From positions 434,001-498,000 of the forward strand of contig NZ_JACSKH010000001.1 of assembly GCF_018617485.1 (NCBI RefSeq): DNA of 64,000 bases, read 5' to 3'. This stretch comes from Exiguobacterium sp. s124. GTDB lineage: Bacteria > Bacillota > Bacilli > Exiguobacteriales > Exiguobacteriaceae. Each line of letters opens with the position of its first letter. Position 1 is the first letter of the stretch. Below the pieces are notes generated by a model. That model had not been told where the DNA came from. It did no database searches and worked only from the letters and a program-made list of their open reading frames with translations. Position numbers and translations under genes: made by a program. This document shows, one piece after another, positions 31,790 to 41,768 of this stretch.

Positions 31790-32740
31790 TTAAAGTCCGT
31801 TTTTAATGACATCAATAATAGATTGAATGCCATTTTCACCGAATTGAGAAATCTCTAGGCCACTGTATAAAACTAGCGCAATTAAGACGGCAAATGTACC
31901 GACATTCGTGAGAATAGAAGCGAGAGACAGTGTGCCTTGCTCCTTTTCGCTTTTGATTGCAGCGGTCTTTTGGTTCGTTAATCGTGATTGGCGGAATTCT
32001 TTCTTTTGTGTAGCGGACATGTTTTTGTAGTCGTCAAGAAATTTTTTGTAGTGTTTTAAAACTTCTGTAGCATCGCCATCTTCTCGAACTTTTCCGTACT
32101 CAAGCCAGACGACTCTTGAACAGAACGATTTTATTTGATTTAGACTATGACTTACAAAGATGATGGTCTTCCCTTCATCTTTAAACTCATTCATCCGATC
32201 AATACATTTCTGGTAAAATGTTTTGTCCCCGACAGACAAGGCTTCGTCAACAATCAAAATGTCAGCATCCACGTTTACCGCTATGGCAAATCCGAGACGC
32301 GACTTCATCCCACTAGAATATTTTTTGATTGGTTGATCGATAAAATCACCGATGTCGGCAAATTCGATGATGTGCGGCATTTTTTCTTTGATTTCTTTTT
32401 CGGTCATTCCTAACATTAAACATTTCAGCATAATATTTTCGCGACCTGTTAATACTTTTTTCAAACCTTGAGATACGGCGATAATGGCGACGTCACCATT
32501 TACTTCGCAAGAACCTGAGGTAGGTACAATGATTTCGGAAATCATGTTAGATAACGTGGATTTACCAGAACCATTGACTCCGACAAGTCCAATCACCTCT
32601 CCGGAATGGATGGTCAAGTTAATATCATTTAAGGCAGTAAACACTTTTGATTTTCCCGACTGAGTTGATTTGAAATGACTTAAAAAACCAGAGGTCATTT
32701 CAAATTGCTTTGTGGCATTTGTTAATTGAATACGAATCAT
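31790..32740 (-). CDS. tagH: Teichoic acid export ABC ATPase
   Basis: 316 residues. ABC domain: Walker A GVNGSGKSTL near residue 57, YSSGMKSRLGFAIAV signature, Walker B ILIVDEALSVGD, switch His in IFVSHSLNQI. The VNGDVAII and LTGRENI stretches are typical of TagH/Wzt-type polymer exporters. A C-terminal membrane helix (about residues 275-295) is seen, as in other TagH. With TagG it flips finished teichoic acid outward. ATG at 32740 follows AAGGAT. It is oriented away from tagG, about 1.5 kb apart, with mnaA in between, instead of the usual tagGH operon. Confidence 0.92.
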   Translation of the reverse strand: MIRIQLTNATKQFEMTSGFLSHFKSTQSGKSKVFTALNDINLTIHSGEVIGLVGVNGSGKSTLSNMISEIIVPTSGSCEVNGDVAIIAVSQGLKKVLTGRENIMLKCLMLGMTEKEIKEKMPHIIEFADIGDFIDQPIKKYSSGMKSRLGFAIAVNVDADILIVDEALSVGDKTFYQKCIDRMNEFKDEGKTIIFVSHSLNQIKSFCSRVVWLEYGKVREDGDATEVLKHYKKFLDDYKNMSATQKKEFRQSRLTNQKTAAIKSEKEQGTLSLASILTNVGTFAVLIALVLYSGLEISQFGENGIQSIIDVIKNGL

Positions 32741-32900
32741 TTTCTCAATCCTTTGTCTAATAAGAGCCTGTCGAAATGGAATATACATCAGTTAATCTTT
32801 ATATATGAAGAAGAATACCTCATTCAATGTGAATTGTAAAATGGATCGATACATTTGAGTAGAGGTGGTTTGAGTGAATATTCAATCGAAAACGACTCTT

Positions 32901-34010
32901 TTATTTATGGAAATATTCATCAAGAACGTTCATAATCTGTTGGGACGCAGTACCGTCCCCGTATGGATTCGTTGCATGCGACATCGCTTGATGGGCACTT
33001 TCGTCTTCAAGTAGAAGTTGGACTTGTTTGAAGATATCCTCTTCATTGGTACCAACGAGCTTGAGTGTACCAGCTGCTACTCCTTCGGGACGTTCAGTCG
33101 TATCGCGTAAGACGAGAACAGGGATACCTAAAGAAGGTGCCTCTTCTTGAATGCCGCCAGAGTCCGTTAAAATCAAATACGATTGCGCCATGAAATTATG
33201 AAAATCGATGACGGAGAGTGGTTCGATTAAATGTACACGTTCTACGCCATGCAAGACAGCGTTTGCCGCTTCCTGAACTAACGGGTTTAGGTGGACAGGA
33301 TAGACGACTTCAACGTCTGGGTATGTTTCGACTAATTTACGAACTGCTCTAAAAATATGATGCAGTGGCTCACCCAGATTTTCACGTCGATGAGCAGTTA
33401 AAAGAATCAATCGTCTGTTCTCTTGCTGGATGTTCGATAAAAGTGGATGTTCATATTCGGAACTGACGGTAGACTTCAATGCATCAATCGCTGTGTTACC
33501 AGTGATATAAATTTGATCTTTTGTATAACCTTCGTTGAGAAGATTCGTTGCCGCAGCTTCGGTAGGAGCGAAATGAAAGTCAGTTAGTACGCCAGTTAAG
33601 CGGCGATTCATCTCTTCCGGGAAAGGAGAGTACTTTTGATACGTTCTGAGTCCTGCTTCGACATGACCGATTAACACTTTATTGTAAAAACCAGCAAGTG
33701 CCGCCGAAAAGGTTGTAGTTGTATCGCCGTGTACTAAAATGATGTCGGGCTGTTCGATCTTAATCACTTCATCAAGTTTATTCAATACGTTCGTGCTGAT
33801 TTGAGTGATGCTCTGATTGTGGGCCATCACGTTCAAATCGTAGTCGGGGGAAATGTTGAAAATGGATAGTACTTGATCAAGCATTTCTCTATGCTGTGCT
33901 GTCACAGCTACGACGGGCGTAAATTGTTCATGTTTATTTAATTCAATAATAAGAGGTGCCATTTTAATTGCTTCAGGTCTTGTGCCGAATACAAATAGAA
34001 TTTTAGCCAT
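32901..34010 (-). CDS. mnaA: UDP-N-acetylglucosamine 2-epimerase
   Basis: 369 residues of the non-hydrolysing epimerase family, interconverting UDP-GlcNAc and UDP-ManNAc. UDP-ManNAc is needed for the linkage unit joining teichoic acid to peptidoglycan. Motifs: FGTRPEAIKMAPL at the start, GHVEAGLRTY near 95-100, TAHRREN near 205, and SGGIQEEAP near 290 with the catalytic Glu. Located between tagH and tagG, which supports a role in this cluster. Confidence 0.95.
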   Translation of the reverse strand: MAKILFVFGTRPEAIKMAPLIIELNKHEQFTPVVAVTAQHREMLDQVLSIFNISPDYDLNVMAHNQSITQISTNVLNKLDEVIKIEQPDIILVHGDTTTTFSAALAGFYNKVLIGHVEAGLRTYQKYSPFPEEMNRRLTGVLTDFHFAPTEAAATNLLNEGYTKDQIYITGNTAIDALKSTVSSEYEHPLLSNIQQENRRLILLTAHRRENLGEPLHHIFRAVRKLVETYPDVEVVYPVHLNPLVQEAANAVLHGVERVHLIEPLSVIDFHNFMAQSYLILTDSGGIQEEAPSLGIPVLVLRDTTERPEGVAAGTLKLVGTNEEDIFKQVQLLLEDESAHQAMSHATNPYGDGTASQQIMNVLDEYFHK

Positions 34011-34254
34011 TTTGAAATCTCCTTATGAAAAATTCAATGTAAAATTTGAATGAGTAACTAATCATTTGTACTGTATCATTAACAATAGAAAATCCAAAAT
34101 AAGTTTTTAATGAAATCTTCACTTAATTGATAAAGTAGTCTATTATGGTGAGGTTGAAGAATAACTTAATCTATTACTTATACTTAATAAGTGAATTTAA
34201 AACGTAAATGTCTTGCAGTCATTCTTTGTTTGTTAAGAAAGGGTCGTACTAAGT

Positions 34255-35064
34255 ATGTATAAAACACTTCTGACAATCATTTCCGAACAATTTGTGAATC
34301 GGAAACTGATTCTACGCCTGGCTAGATATGAAGTGAAGTCTAGTCATGCAGAAAAAAAGTTAGGTTTAGTCTGGGAATTGATTAACCCTGCTCTCCAAAT
34401 CTTCATCTATTGGTTCGTGTTTGGAGTTGGATTACGGAGTAATCAAGACGTAAATGGAGTACCGTTTATTTTTTGGCTAATGGTCGGATTGAGCGCTTGG
34501 TTCTTTATAAATGATGCTATTTTACGAGGTAGTAATTCGATAAATACAAGACTAGGCATGTTGATGAAAATGAAGTTTCCGTTAAGTGTGATTCCAGCAT
34601 ATGTAGTGGTCTCGCGCGTGTATCAACATTTAGCGATGTTAGGAATCGTGATTTTGGCAACTTTGTTGTTTAGCGAAGTACCCCTTCAGATCACGCTCCT
34701 TCAACTTCCATACTATTTTTTCTCGATGGTTATGTTCGTATTTAGCGTTTCCTTATTGACTTCGACTTTAATCACATTAGTCAAAGACGTATATCCGTTG
34801 ATGCAATCCGTAATGCGAATGCTTTTTTATCTAACACCTATTCTATGGACGGTAGATTCATTTCCAAAGGCACTACAAGGGTTATTACTATTAAATCCAA
34901 TCGCCTATATCATTAATGGGTACCGCGAATCAATCTTGTATGGCGTATGGTTTTTTGAAAACCCAACGTATATGCTGTATTTCTGGAGCTTTACCGCAAT
35001 CCTATTTATTTTGGGTGCAACGCTGCACACGAAATTCCGTCAATCATTTAATGAGTTAGTATAA
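34255..35064 (+). CDS. tagG: Teichoic acid export ABC permease
   Basis: 269 residues, six hydrophobic segments, ABC-2 type polysaccharide exporter family. Features of TagG/Wzm: cytoplasmic N-terminal helix with LARYEVKSSHAEKKLGLVWELINPALQIFIYWFVF (shown in pieces), MLFYLTPILWTVDSFP, and LNPIAYIINGYRES near the C-terminus. Partner of TagH on the opposite strand. About 240 bases of AT-rich divergent promoter region separate it from mnaA. Confidence 0.93.
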   Translation: MYKTLLTIISEQFVNRKLILRLARYEVKSSHAEKKLGLVWELINPALQIFIYWFVFGVGLRSNQDVNGVPFIFWLMVGLSAWFFINDAILRGSNSINTRLGMLMKMKFPLSVIPAYVVVSRVYQHLAMLGIVILATLLFSEVPLQITLLQLPYYFFSMVMFVFSVSLLTSTLITLVKDVYPLMQSVMRMLFYLTPILWTVDSFPKALQGLLLLNPIAYIINGYRESILYGVWFFENPTYMLYFWSFTAILFILGATLHTKFRQSFNELV

Positions 35065-35093
35065 CCATATCGTTTCAATCAACACATTAATGT

Positions 35094-35137
35094 GTAAGGG
35101 ATATCGAATCGTCTCGATATCTCTTACAATATTTTTT
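35094..35137 (+). terminator. Terminator of tagG
   Basis: GTAAGGGATATCGA / TCGATATCTCTTAC with a six-base loop and T run. Confidence 0.93.
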
Positions 35138-35175
35138 TATCATCCACATAAATTAAACAAGGAGTATGAGATTTT

Positions 35176-37284
35176 ATGAAGAGTATTGGTGTCATCGTCC
35201 CAATCTTATCGCATCATTTTAAATACGAACGTGCTATTCGTTCTATTTTAGATCAAGAACAAATTGGTCGTCTTGATGTTCAAATTCTATTGATTGTTCA
35301 AAAAAAACATGTAGACCTGCTTTCTATAGATGAGTTTCCTACTGTCAAACTCATCACTGTCGATGAGAAGTTGACCGTATACGAAGCAATACGGGTTGGT
35401 GCAGTTACGTTGGACACAGATTATGTGACGTACTTGGATGCGGATGATATCTTATCTCCTCGTGCTGTCTTCACTTGGTTTCGAGCTGCACAGATTAGTC
35501 AACAGCCCGTTTTAGTAGGACAACGACGTCAAATTTACCAAAAGAAAAGTTGGACTCAGCCAATCGATCATGCAGATTATTTTTTATCAACAAATAAGGC
35601 GTTTTCTGCAAGAATGCACAACTCCATTAAAGGATGGTGCATGAAGACCGAGCTTTTAAAAAATTTACCGCACCTCGAAACGAAATGGTTTGGCGAGGTC
35701 GCCATCTCGTTCCATGTATCGAGACAAGTATCGTTGTATTCGAGAGTGAATTATGTGGTCTATGGGAAAAATGATTATTTAAGTGGAATGGATCAACCGA
35801 ACCTCTATAATAAGCGAGATGAGACGACATTACGTGAAGCATCGAGCTTGTTCAACTTGTTATATATTGAGGCAAATGATGAGACGAGTCGTAAACATGT
35901 CTCAGTTTGGTTCGAATCATTTATTGCGAATCGTGGTCGTAAATATTTAATCCTTACTGAAAGTCAACAGGAGAGAAAAGACCTCTTTAAACTGATTGCC
36001 AAAGACTTAAAACGATTCTCACTTACTAAAGCGTACACAAAAGTGTGGGCACTTAATAACTATCCACTGTTCCTCGCATATACGCGAGGAGTTCAGGTGA
36101 AGTCCGTAGTAATGAGAAGCGTCAAAATATTGGCGAAGAGACCGAAAAAAGCATCATTATATCCGCTGTTCACAAGACTTCCTGTGAAAAAGAATCTTGT
36201 GTTGTTCGAAAGCTTTTTAGGAAGAAGTTATTCGGATAATCCTAAAGCGATTTATCAAGTGATGATTAATCAACGACCTGATTTAGAGCCGGTATGGATT
36301 TTCAGTTCACCACCCTCAACAGAGGTTGCAGAACAATGTCCGAACTGGGTATTAAAAAATTCCGTTCGTTACTTCTACTACATGGCTCGTGCAGAGTATT
36401 GGGTATTTAATACGAGACAGCCTTTATCATTGCCGAAACCATCTCATACGACATATCTTCAAACTTGGCACGGGACCCCATTGAAAAAACTCGGTCTTGA
36501 TATGGATGAAGTTCATATGGCCGGTACAAACACGGTGAAGTACAAACGAAATTTCTACAAACAGTCACAAGAATGGGATTATTTAATTTCTCCAAACCAC
36601 TATTCCTCAGCTATTTTTAGAAGTGCTTTTGGATTTTCAAATCAATTATTAGAAATTGGTTATCCAAGAAATGACGTTTTATACAACGGAAATACAGAGA
36701 GTCAAATTCAAGATTTAAAAGAGCAGATGAATCTTCCCAAAGATAAAAAAATCATCTTATATGCTCCGACATGGAGAGACGATGAGTATATCAAAAAAGG
36801 GAATTACCGCTTTGATTTGAAGTTAGAATTGGATCTAATGCAACAGGCACTCGGTGATGAATATATTGTGTTGTTGAGAATGCATTATCTCATTAGTGAA
36901 AATCTGGATACGAAGCAATACGAAGGATTTATATTCGACTTCTCAAAATATCAAGACATTGCGGAGTTATACTTGGTCAGTGATATCTTAATTACCGATT
37001 ACTCATCAGTGTTCTTTGATTTTGCACACTTGAATAGACCGATGATTTTCTATGCGTACGATTTAGAAAAGTATGCATCTACTTTGCGAGGATTCTATTT
37101 CAACTTTGAAGGGATTGTTCCGGGTCCTCTTTACACGAAAACTGAGGAACTTGTTCAATATATTCAAAACATTGATACATTGAAGAACAATTACGAAGAT
37201 CGAGTTGAATTGTTCCACCAAACGTTCTGTCATTTAGATGACGGAGGAGCGGCGCAAAAAGCAATTGATGCCGTGTTTCGGTAA
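35176..37284 (+). CDS. Fused GT-A-like domain and TagF-type glycerophosphotransferase
   Basis: 702 residues. The first ~250 residues look like a family 2 (GT-A) glycosyltransferase: IGVIVPILSHHFKYERAIRSILDQ and a DADD metal motif near residue 93. The C-terminal ~370 residues are a CDP-glycerol glycerophosphotransferase domain: LFESFLGRSYSDNPKAIY, QTWHGTPLKKLG with its catalytic His, GYPRNDVL, YAPTWRDDEY and ITDYSSVFFDFA. It probably polymerises or extends glycerol phosphate on the inner membrane face, with the front domain adding a sugar or only helping binding. Flanked by terminators, so transcribed alone. Exact role among the three paralogs unknown. Confidence 0.88.
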   Translation: MKSIGVIVPILSHHFKYERAIRSILDQEQIGRLDVQILLIVQKKHVDLLSIDEFPTVKLITVDEKLTVYEAIRVGAVTLDTDYVTYLDADDILSPRAVFTWFRAAQISQQPVLVGQRRQIYQKKSWTQPIDHADYFLSTNKAFSARMHNSIKGWCMKTELLKNLPHLETKWFGEVAISFHVSRQVSLYSRVNYVVYGKNDYLSGMDQPNLYNKRDETTLREASSLFNLLYIEANDETSRKHVSVWFESFIANRGRKYLILTESQQERKDLFKLIAKDLKRFSLTKAYTKVWALNNYPLFLAYTRGVQVKSVVMRSVKILAKRPKKASLYPLFTRLPVKKNLVLFESFLGRSYSDNPKAIYQVMINQRPDLEPVWIFSSPPSTEVAEQCPNWVLKNSVRYFYYMARAEYWVFNTRQPLSLPKPSHTTYLQTWHGTPLKKLGLDMDEVHMAGTNTVKYKRNFYKQSQEWDYLISPNHYSSAIFRSAFGFSNQLLEIGYPRNDVLYNGNTESQIQDLKEQMNLPKDKKIILYAPTWRDDEYIKKGNYRFDLKLELDLMQQALGDEYIVLLRMHYLISENLDTKQYEGFIFDFSKYQDIAELYLVSDILITDYSSVFFDFAHLNRPMIFYAYDLEKYASTLRGFYFNFEGIVPGPLYTKTEELVQYIQNIDTLKNNYEDRVELFHQTFCHLDDGGAAQKAIDAVFR

Positions 37285-37293
37285 GTAAAAAAT

Positions 37294-37338
37294 GAGCTGG
37301 ACGACGTTATGGAAATGGCGATGTCCGGCTTTTTATTT
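37294..37338 (+). terminator. Terminator
   Basis: AGCTGGAC / GTCCGGCT with a long loop and T-rich tail. Confidence 0.75.
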
Positions 37339-37527
37339 TGAAGTGAGATGGACATGCCATGGCAATTATTTTTTTACCGAACTGTAAACGTCATGTTATG
37401 GTATTTAATTTTGTTTAGTAAGATAATTATAGTTGATGTAGATTTGATTGAGTGAGTCGCTTTTAGGATATATAGATACAAGAGAGTGATTTCATAATCA
37501 ATTTGGAAGAAGTGTAGGTGACAGTAT

Positions 37528-40410
37528 ATGAATAGACTAATGTGTATAAAGGTGTTTATAGAAAATCAAAAGTTTTACTTTCAGTTTAATCAACCACTAA
37601 AAGCAGGGGACTATGCGTTCGGGGATATAGATGGAGAAGTTGATGGGAACTTACTTTCTTTGCCGGTGACTGAATTGTTAACGATTGAAGTAAATGATGT
37701 TAAACACTTCATGCGAAACGATGAGATAGTAGAGTTAGATCATGAAGTTTTTGATATCAAGCAGATTCAGTATGAGAATTCCTTGTTTCGAGTGAGTTTG
37801 AACGAGTTAAATCACTTACTTATTAGTCGTAAGGTTCATACAAGCCACATTTGGAGATTTTACGCGAACGTCGATCGGCTCTCGCTATCCGAACAGAAGT
37901 TAACACTAGAAGGCAAGTTGAATTCAATTATTACTGAACAAAAACTAGAAGACAGAGAATTTCAATTGATTGTATTTGCAGAGCAACAGTTGCTATCTAA
38001 AACTGCGGTAACGGTGCGTAAGGATGGTGAATCTTGGTCTTCTCGTTTGGATTTATCTGAACTAAAGATGATTCTCCACTCATATACGAACTTGAACTTT
38101 TGGTTAGAAGAGACAAATGGAGAGTCGATTTATAGAGCTCGGTTGCAACGTCACTCTGACTTAATTCAGTTCCAGGACGTACTGATTGGAACGGAAGATT
38201 CGTCATTTTGGGGACGATTACGAAATAGTAAGTACTTCACGGTCAGTTTGAAACGTCAGTCCATGCTATTGGAAGAAGTATCTGTTCAAAAAGAAGAACA
38301 TTCATTCAACTTTGAGTTTACAATCAACACGAACTCAAAAAAATTAAAAAGTATTCGAGTGATTTTCCCGACGGATGGGAACGTTTTTCATTATACATGT
38401 ATAGAAAAAGGGGAAAGCCACTATCAAGCCCGACTAGATTGTGATCGATTGATTGAATCGCTTACAGATGAGGGACGATCGAAAGGGACGTTTATTTTAC
38501 AAGGTATAATGGAGGATGGAGTACCGGTTCTGTTAACGATGAATTCGCCTAAATTGAAATATCGTGATACACAGAGCATCATCCCGTTTAATCACGTACC
38601 TTATGAAGTAGGGATGTTTGAAAGAAAGCGACAAGGACTTGTTTTAAGAATAAGAAAAGGTAGAATCGTTCGCACGATTTACTATGCTAATGACAATTTG
38701 AATCAACAAGTTCATTTAAAAGGAGCTTCGCTACTGCGAGGCATCCCAATCAATCAACAGGAAACAGACGTTAATCGTGTTTTGATTATTCGGAACCGAC
38801 TAACTGAAAGTGATGCCCGTATTCCTCTACCTTATATGCGTGACTCGGCGTTTGCATATGTATATCGATTCGATGAAAAAAATTATGAATATGGTGGCTT
38901 TAATGTCATTTTTACGATTGATCGGTTCTTTGAACAGCCGGGAATTTATGATTTTTATGTAGCTTTTGAGAACAAAGATTTTTATATCGAGCGAAAGTTA
39001 GGATTTTCGCAATTCGTTTATAAAAAGGATGAGTATATCATTCAAAAAAAATCAACTCTCTTTACTCCTCAGGAAGTGAAATCGGAAGCACTGTTTTCGC
39101 TTACGCCAGGAGGAAATTTGAAGTTTGAAATTTTGCATCATCCTAAATTGATTGAACCCTCATTGTCACTGGATTTAAATCAAGAGGTATGGCTGATTGG
39201 AGAACGTCCAGATACTGCACAAGATACAGGGTACCATTTCTTTAAGTATTGTCGGGAACACTATCCGAATAGACAAATTTTTTATGCAATCGATGGTCTT
39301 AGTAAAGACTATGATCGGGTAAAAACTCTCGGTAATGTTGTGACGTTAAATTCTGCTGATCATCTATATATTGCAAAACATGTAACGCATGTATTTGGGT
39401 CGCATGATTTGGAATACTTTTTACCATATAAATTGTCCCAAATGAAGCGGGTCAATCAAATTAAAAAAGTCTTTCTTCAACATGGAGTAATGGGAAGAAA
39501 ATCGGCCGAATATCATAAATTTTATTATACTCATCCTTTTGACTTAGTGATTACTTCCTCTGATGAAGAGAAAAAAATGTTCATCGATCATTTTAAATAT
39601 CAAGAGAATGAAATTGCTGTGACGGGATTATCGAGATTTGATTTTCTCTACAAAAACCATGAGAAACACTTAGTATCTGACAAAAATGTCATCCTATTAA
39701 TGCCTACATGGAGAGAATGGCTACACGATTCAAGGGCTTTTGAAGAGTCGCGATACTTGAAAGAGTATTTAGACTTACTAAGAAATGACCGCTTGAAAAC
39801 ATTTTTAGAGGATACCAACTCTGAATTATGGTTTTACCCACATTACAGAATGCAACCTTTCTTAAACTATTTTAAAGCCGAAGAAACATCGCGAGTGAAA
39901 GTTATTGAGTTAGGAACGAAGTCTGTTCAAGAGCTCCTGATGTCAACACATTTGTTGATTACTGACTATTCAAGCGTTTCTTTCGACTATTCCTTTATGA
40001 AAAAACCTGTTATTTTCTTCCATTTTGATTTTAAACGCTTCTTCAGGAAAGGAATATTAAGACCGTTAGAAGAGACGTTTCTTGGTAGCATCGTACACGA
40101 CACGAATTCTTTGGTTGATGAAATCATTAAATACGAACAACAACATTTCAAGGAAGATGAAGACGTTGTACAACGGCGTCACCTCATTTTAAAGTACGTC
40201 GACGATCAAAACTGTGCTAGAATAATTCAAGAGGTAAAAGAATTAGACGAGAAGAGCCATCTACGGAACAATCATATGTGGTATCAATGGCAGTCTAAAT
40301 TATCTCTCGGAAAAGTTAAAACCCTGCGCTATATTTTTAGGCACAAATGGATTTTACAATCTGCAGTCCTTGCGAAAAAAATACTGCGTAAGTTGAAACT
40401 CGTAAAATAG
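37528..40410 (+). CDS. Large TagF/TarL-type glycerophosphotransferase, 960 residues
   Basis: The C-terminal ~380 residues form a CDP-alditol polymer transferase domain: ERPDTAQDTGYHFFKYC near 560, VFLQHGVMG with the catalytic His near 650, LMPTWREW near 725, and ITDYSSVSFDYSF near 815. The first ~540 residues are mainly beta-rich, with repeats of short strands and no motif I know; they could be accessory carbohydrate-binding or scaffold domains. A basic C-terminal tail (LAKKILRKLKLVK) may hold the enzyme on the membrane. The protein is far longer than TagF (~750) or TarL (~560). It probably makes or modifies the main chain. Confidence 0.87.
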   Translation: MNRLMCIKVFIENQKFYFQFNQPLKAGDYAFGDIDGEVDGNLLSLPVTELLTIEVNDVKHFMRNDEIVELDHEVFDIKQIQYENSLFRVSLNELNHLLISRKVHTSHIWRFYANVDRLSLSEQKLTLEGKLNSIITEQKLEDREFQLIVFAEQQLLSKTAVTVRKDGESWSSRLDLSELKMILHSYTNLNFWLEETNGESIYRARLQRHSDLIQFQDVLIGTEDSSFWGRLRNSKYFTVSLKRQSMLLEEVSVQKEEHSFNFEFTINTNSKKLKSIRVIFPTDGNVFHYTCIEKGESHYQARLDCDRLIESLTDEGRSKGTFILQGIMEDGVPVLLTMNSPKLKYRDTQSIIPFNHVPYEVGMFERKRQGLVLRIRKGRIVRTIYYANDNLNQQVHLKGASLLRGIPINQQETDVNRVLIIRNRLTESDARIPLPYMRDSAFAYVYRFDEKNYEYGGFNVIFTIDRFFEQPGIYDFYVAFENKDFYIERKLGFSQFVYKKDEYIIQKKSTLFTPQEVKSEALFSLTPGGNLKFEILHHPKLIEPSLSLDLNQEVWLIGERPDTAQDTGYHFFKYCREHYPNRQIFYAIDGLSKDYDRVKTLGNVVTLNSADHLYIAKHVTHVFGSHDLEYFLPYKLSQMKRVNQIKKVFLQHGVMGRKSAEYHKFYYTHPFDLVITSSDEEKKMFIDHFKYQENEIAVTGLSRFDFLYKNHEKHLVSDKNVILLMPTWREWLHDSRAFEESRYLKEYLDLLRNDRLKTFLEDTNSELWFYPHYRMQPFLNYFKAEETSRVKVIELGTKSVQELLMSTHLLITDYSSVSFDYSFMKKPVIFFHFDFKRFFRKGILRPLEETFLGSIVHDTNSLVDEIIKYEQQHFKEDEDVVQRRHLILKYVDDQNCARIIQEVKELDEKSHLRNNHMWYQWQSKLSLGKVKTLRYIFRHKWILQSAVLAKKILRKLKLVK

Positions 40411-40420
40411 TGAAGTGTAT

Positions 40421-40459
40421 GACAAAAACAAACATCCATAGGTGATGTTTGTTTTTGTC
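40421..40459 (+). terminator. Terminator
   Basis: GACAAAAACAAACATC / GATGTTTGTTTTTGTC, perfect 16-bp stem. Confidence 0.92.
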
Positions 40460-40577
40460 TGTTTGTAAGACGAGGTTTTGATTCTATTCTGGAAACTCGA
40501 TTAATTTCTTTTATAGATATGATCATTCAATTTTCGTATCATTGGAACTTCAAGTTGAACGAGAAAGTAGGGATGAA

Positions 40578-41765
40578 ATGAACATTAGGCGATTTGTAGT
40601 TCGTTTTGTAGAACATGCATACCGTTTTTTGATGAAGCGCATTCAAAAGAATCTAGCAAAACAAAATATAATCATGTTTGAGAGTTTTCTAGGAAAGCAA
40701 TATAGCGATAGTCCAAAAGCCATTTACGAGGAATGGAAACGCCAAAATAGAGAGGAACGCTTGATTTGGAGTATGGACCGTAAACACCTTCATCATCTTC
40801 CTTCGGATGTCGAGTATGTAGAACGACTATCATTAAAATGGGTTTACTATATGGGAAGATCAAAAGTATGGATTAGTAATAGTCGATTACCGAATTGGTT
40901 ACCGAAAGATTTAAACACAATCTATCTACAAACATGGCACGGAACACCGCTCAAAAAACTGGCTCTTGATATGCAAGAAGTACACATGGCTGAAACAGAT
41001 CGTGAGTCTTATAAAAAATCATTTACGAAAGAATCGAGTAAATGGGACTTCTTGATTGCTCCAAATGAATATTCTAGCGAAATTTTTCAAAGGGCATTTG
41101 CATTCCATCAAGACATGTTAGAGATCGGGTACCCACGCAACGATATTTTCTATCAAGCTGAACGTATGAAGCAATTGGAGCAGAAAGTGAAGCATCGTCT
41201 TGACATCCCTTCAGATAAAAAAGTCATCTTGTATGCCCCGACATGGCGAGACCAGCAAAATGAAGGGCGAGGAAAGTACCGTTTTCAAATCCCGTTTGAT
41301 TTTCAAGAGTTTTCTTCACGCTATGGCGATCAGTATGTCTTGTTGGTGCGGTTTCATTATTTAGTATCCGAAGAGCTAAACCTAGAGAGTGTGCATCCGC
41401 ATGTGATTGATGTGTCGAGTTACCCGGATATTGCCGAACTCTACACTATCAGCGATGTATTGATCACGGATTATTCATCAGTCATGTTTGACTATGCACA
41501 CCTATCAAGACCAATGTTATTTTATACGTATGACTTGGAAGAATACAGAGATGTCATTCGTGGGTTTTATTTTGACTTTACAAAAGAAGCTCCAGGTCCA
41601 TTGGTACGCACACAAGATGAGTTGTTCGACGCCATCGATCGACTGTCAGATGTGACCCTTCAATACAAGGAAAAGTATGACCTGTTCCAAAAAAGATTTT
41701 GTGAATATGATCGAGGGGAAGCCTCCAAAATCATTGTTCAAACATTGTCTGAGAGGATGCGTTGA
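40578..41765 (+). CDS. TagF-type CDP-glycerol glycerophosphotransferase, single domain
   Basis: 395 residues, only the transferase domain, closely resembling the C-terminal half of the fused protein at 35176 (shared FESFLGKQYSDSPKAIYEEW, QTWHGTPLKKLALDMQEVHMAET, EIGYPRNDIF, LYAPTWRDQ, ITDYSSVMFDYAHLSRPM). This looks like a duplication without the GT-A part. A basic amphipathic N-terminus (RRFVVRFVEHAYRFLMKRIQK) likely binds the membrane. ATG at 40578 follows AGGGATG; an in-frame TTG at 40542 is possible. Only three bases separate it from tagB, so the two form an operon. Confidence 0.87.
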   Translation: MNIRRFVVRFVEHAYRFLMKRIQKNLAKQNIIMFESFLGKQYSDSPKAIYEEWKRQNREERLIWSMDRKHLHHLPSDVEYVERLSLKWVYYMGRSKVWISNSRLPNWLPKDLNTIYLQTWHGTPLKKLALDMQEVHMAETDRESYKKSFTKESSKWDFLIAPNEYSSEIFQRAFAFHQDMLEIGYPRNDIFYQAERMKQLEQKVKHRLDIPSDKKVILYAPTWRDQQNEGRGKYRFQIPFDFQEFSSRYGDQYVLLVRFHYLVSEELNLESVHPHVIDVSSYPDIAELYTISDVLITDYSSVMFDYAHLSRPMLFYTYDLEEYRDVIRGFYFDFTKEAPGPLVRTQDELFDAIDRLSDVTLQYKEKYDLFQKRFCEYDRGEASKIIVQTLSERMR

Positions 41766-41768
41766 TTT

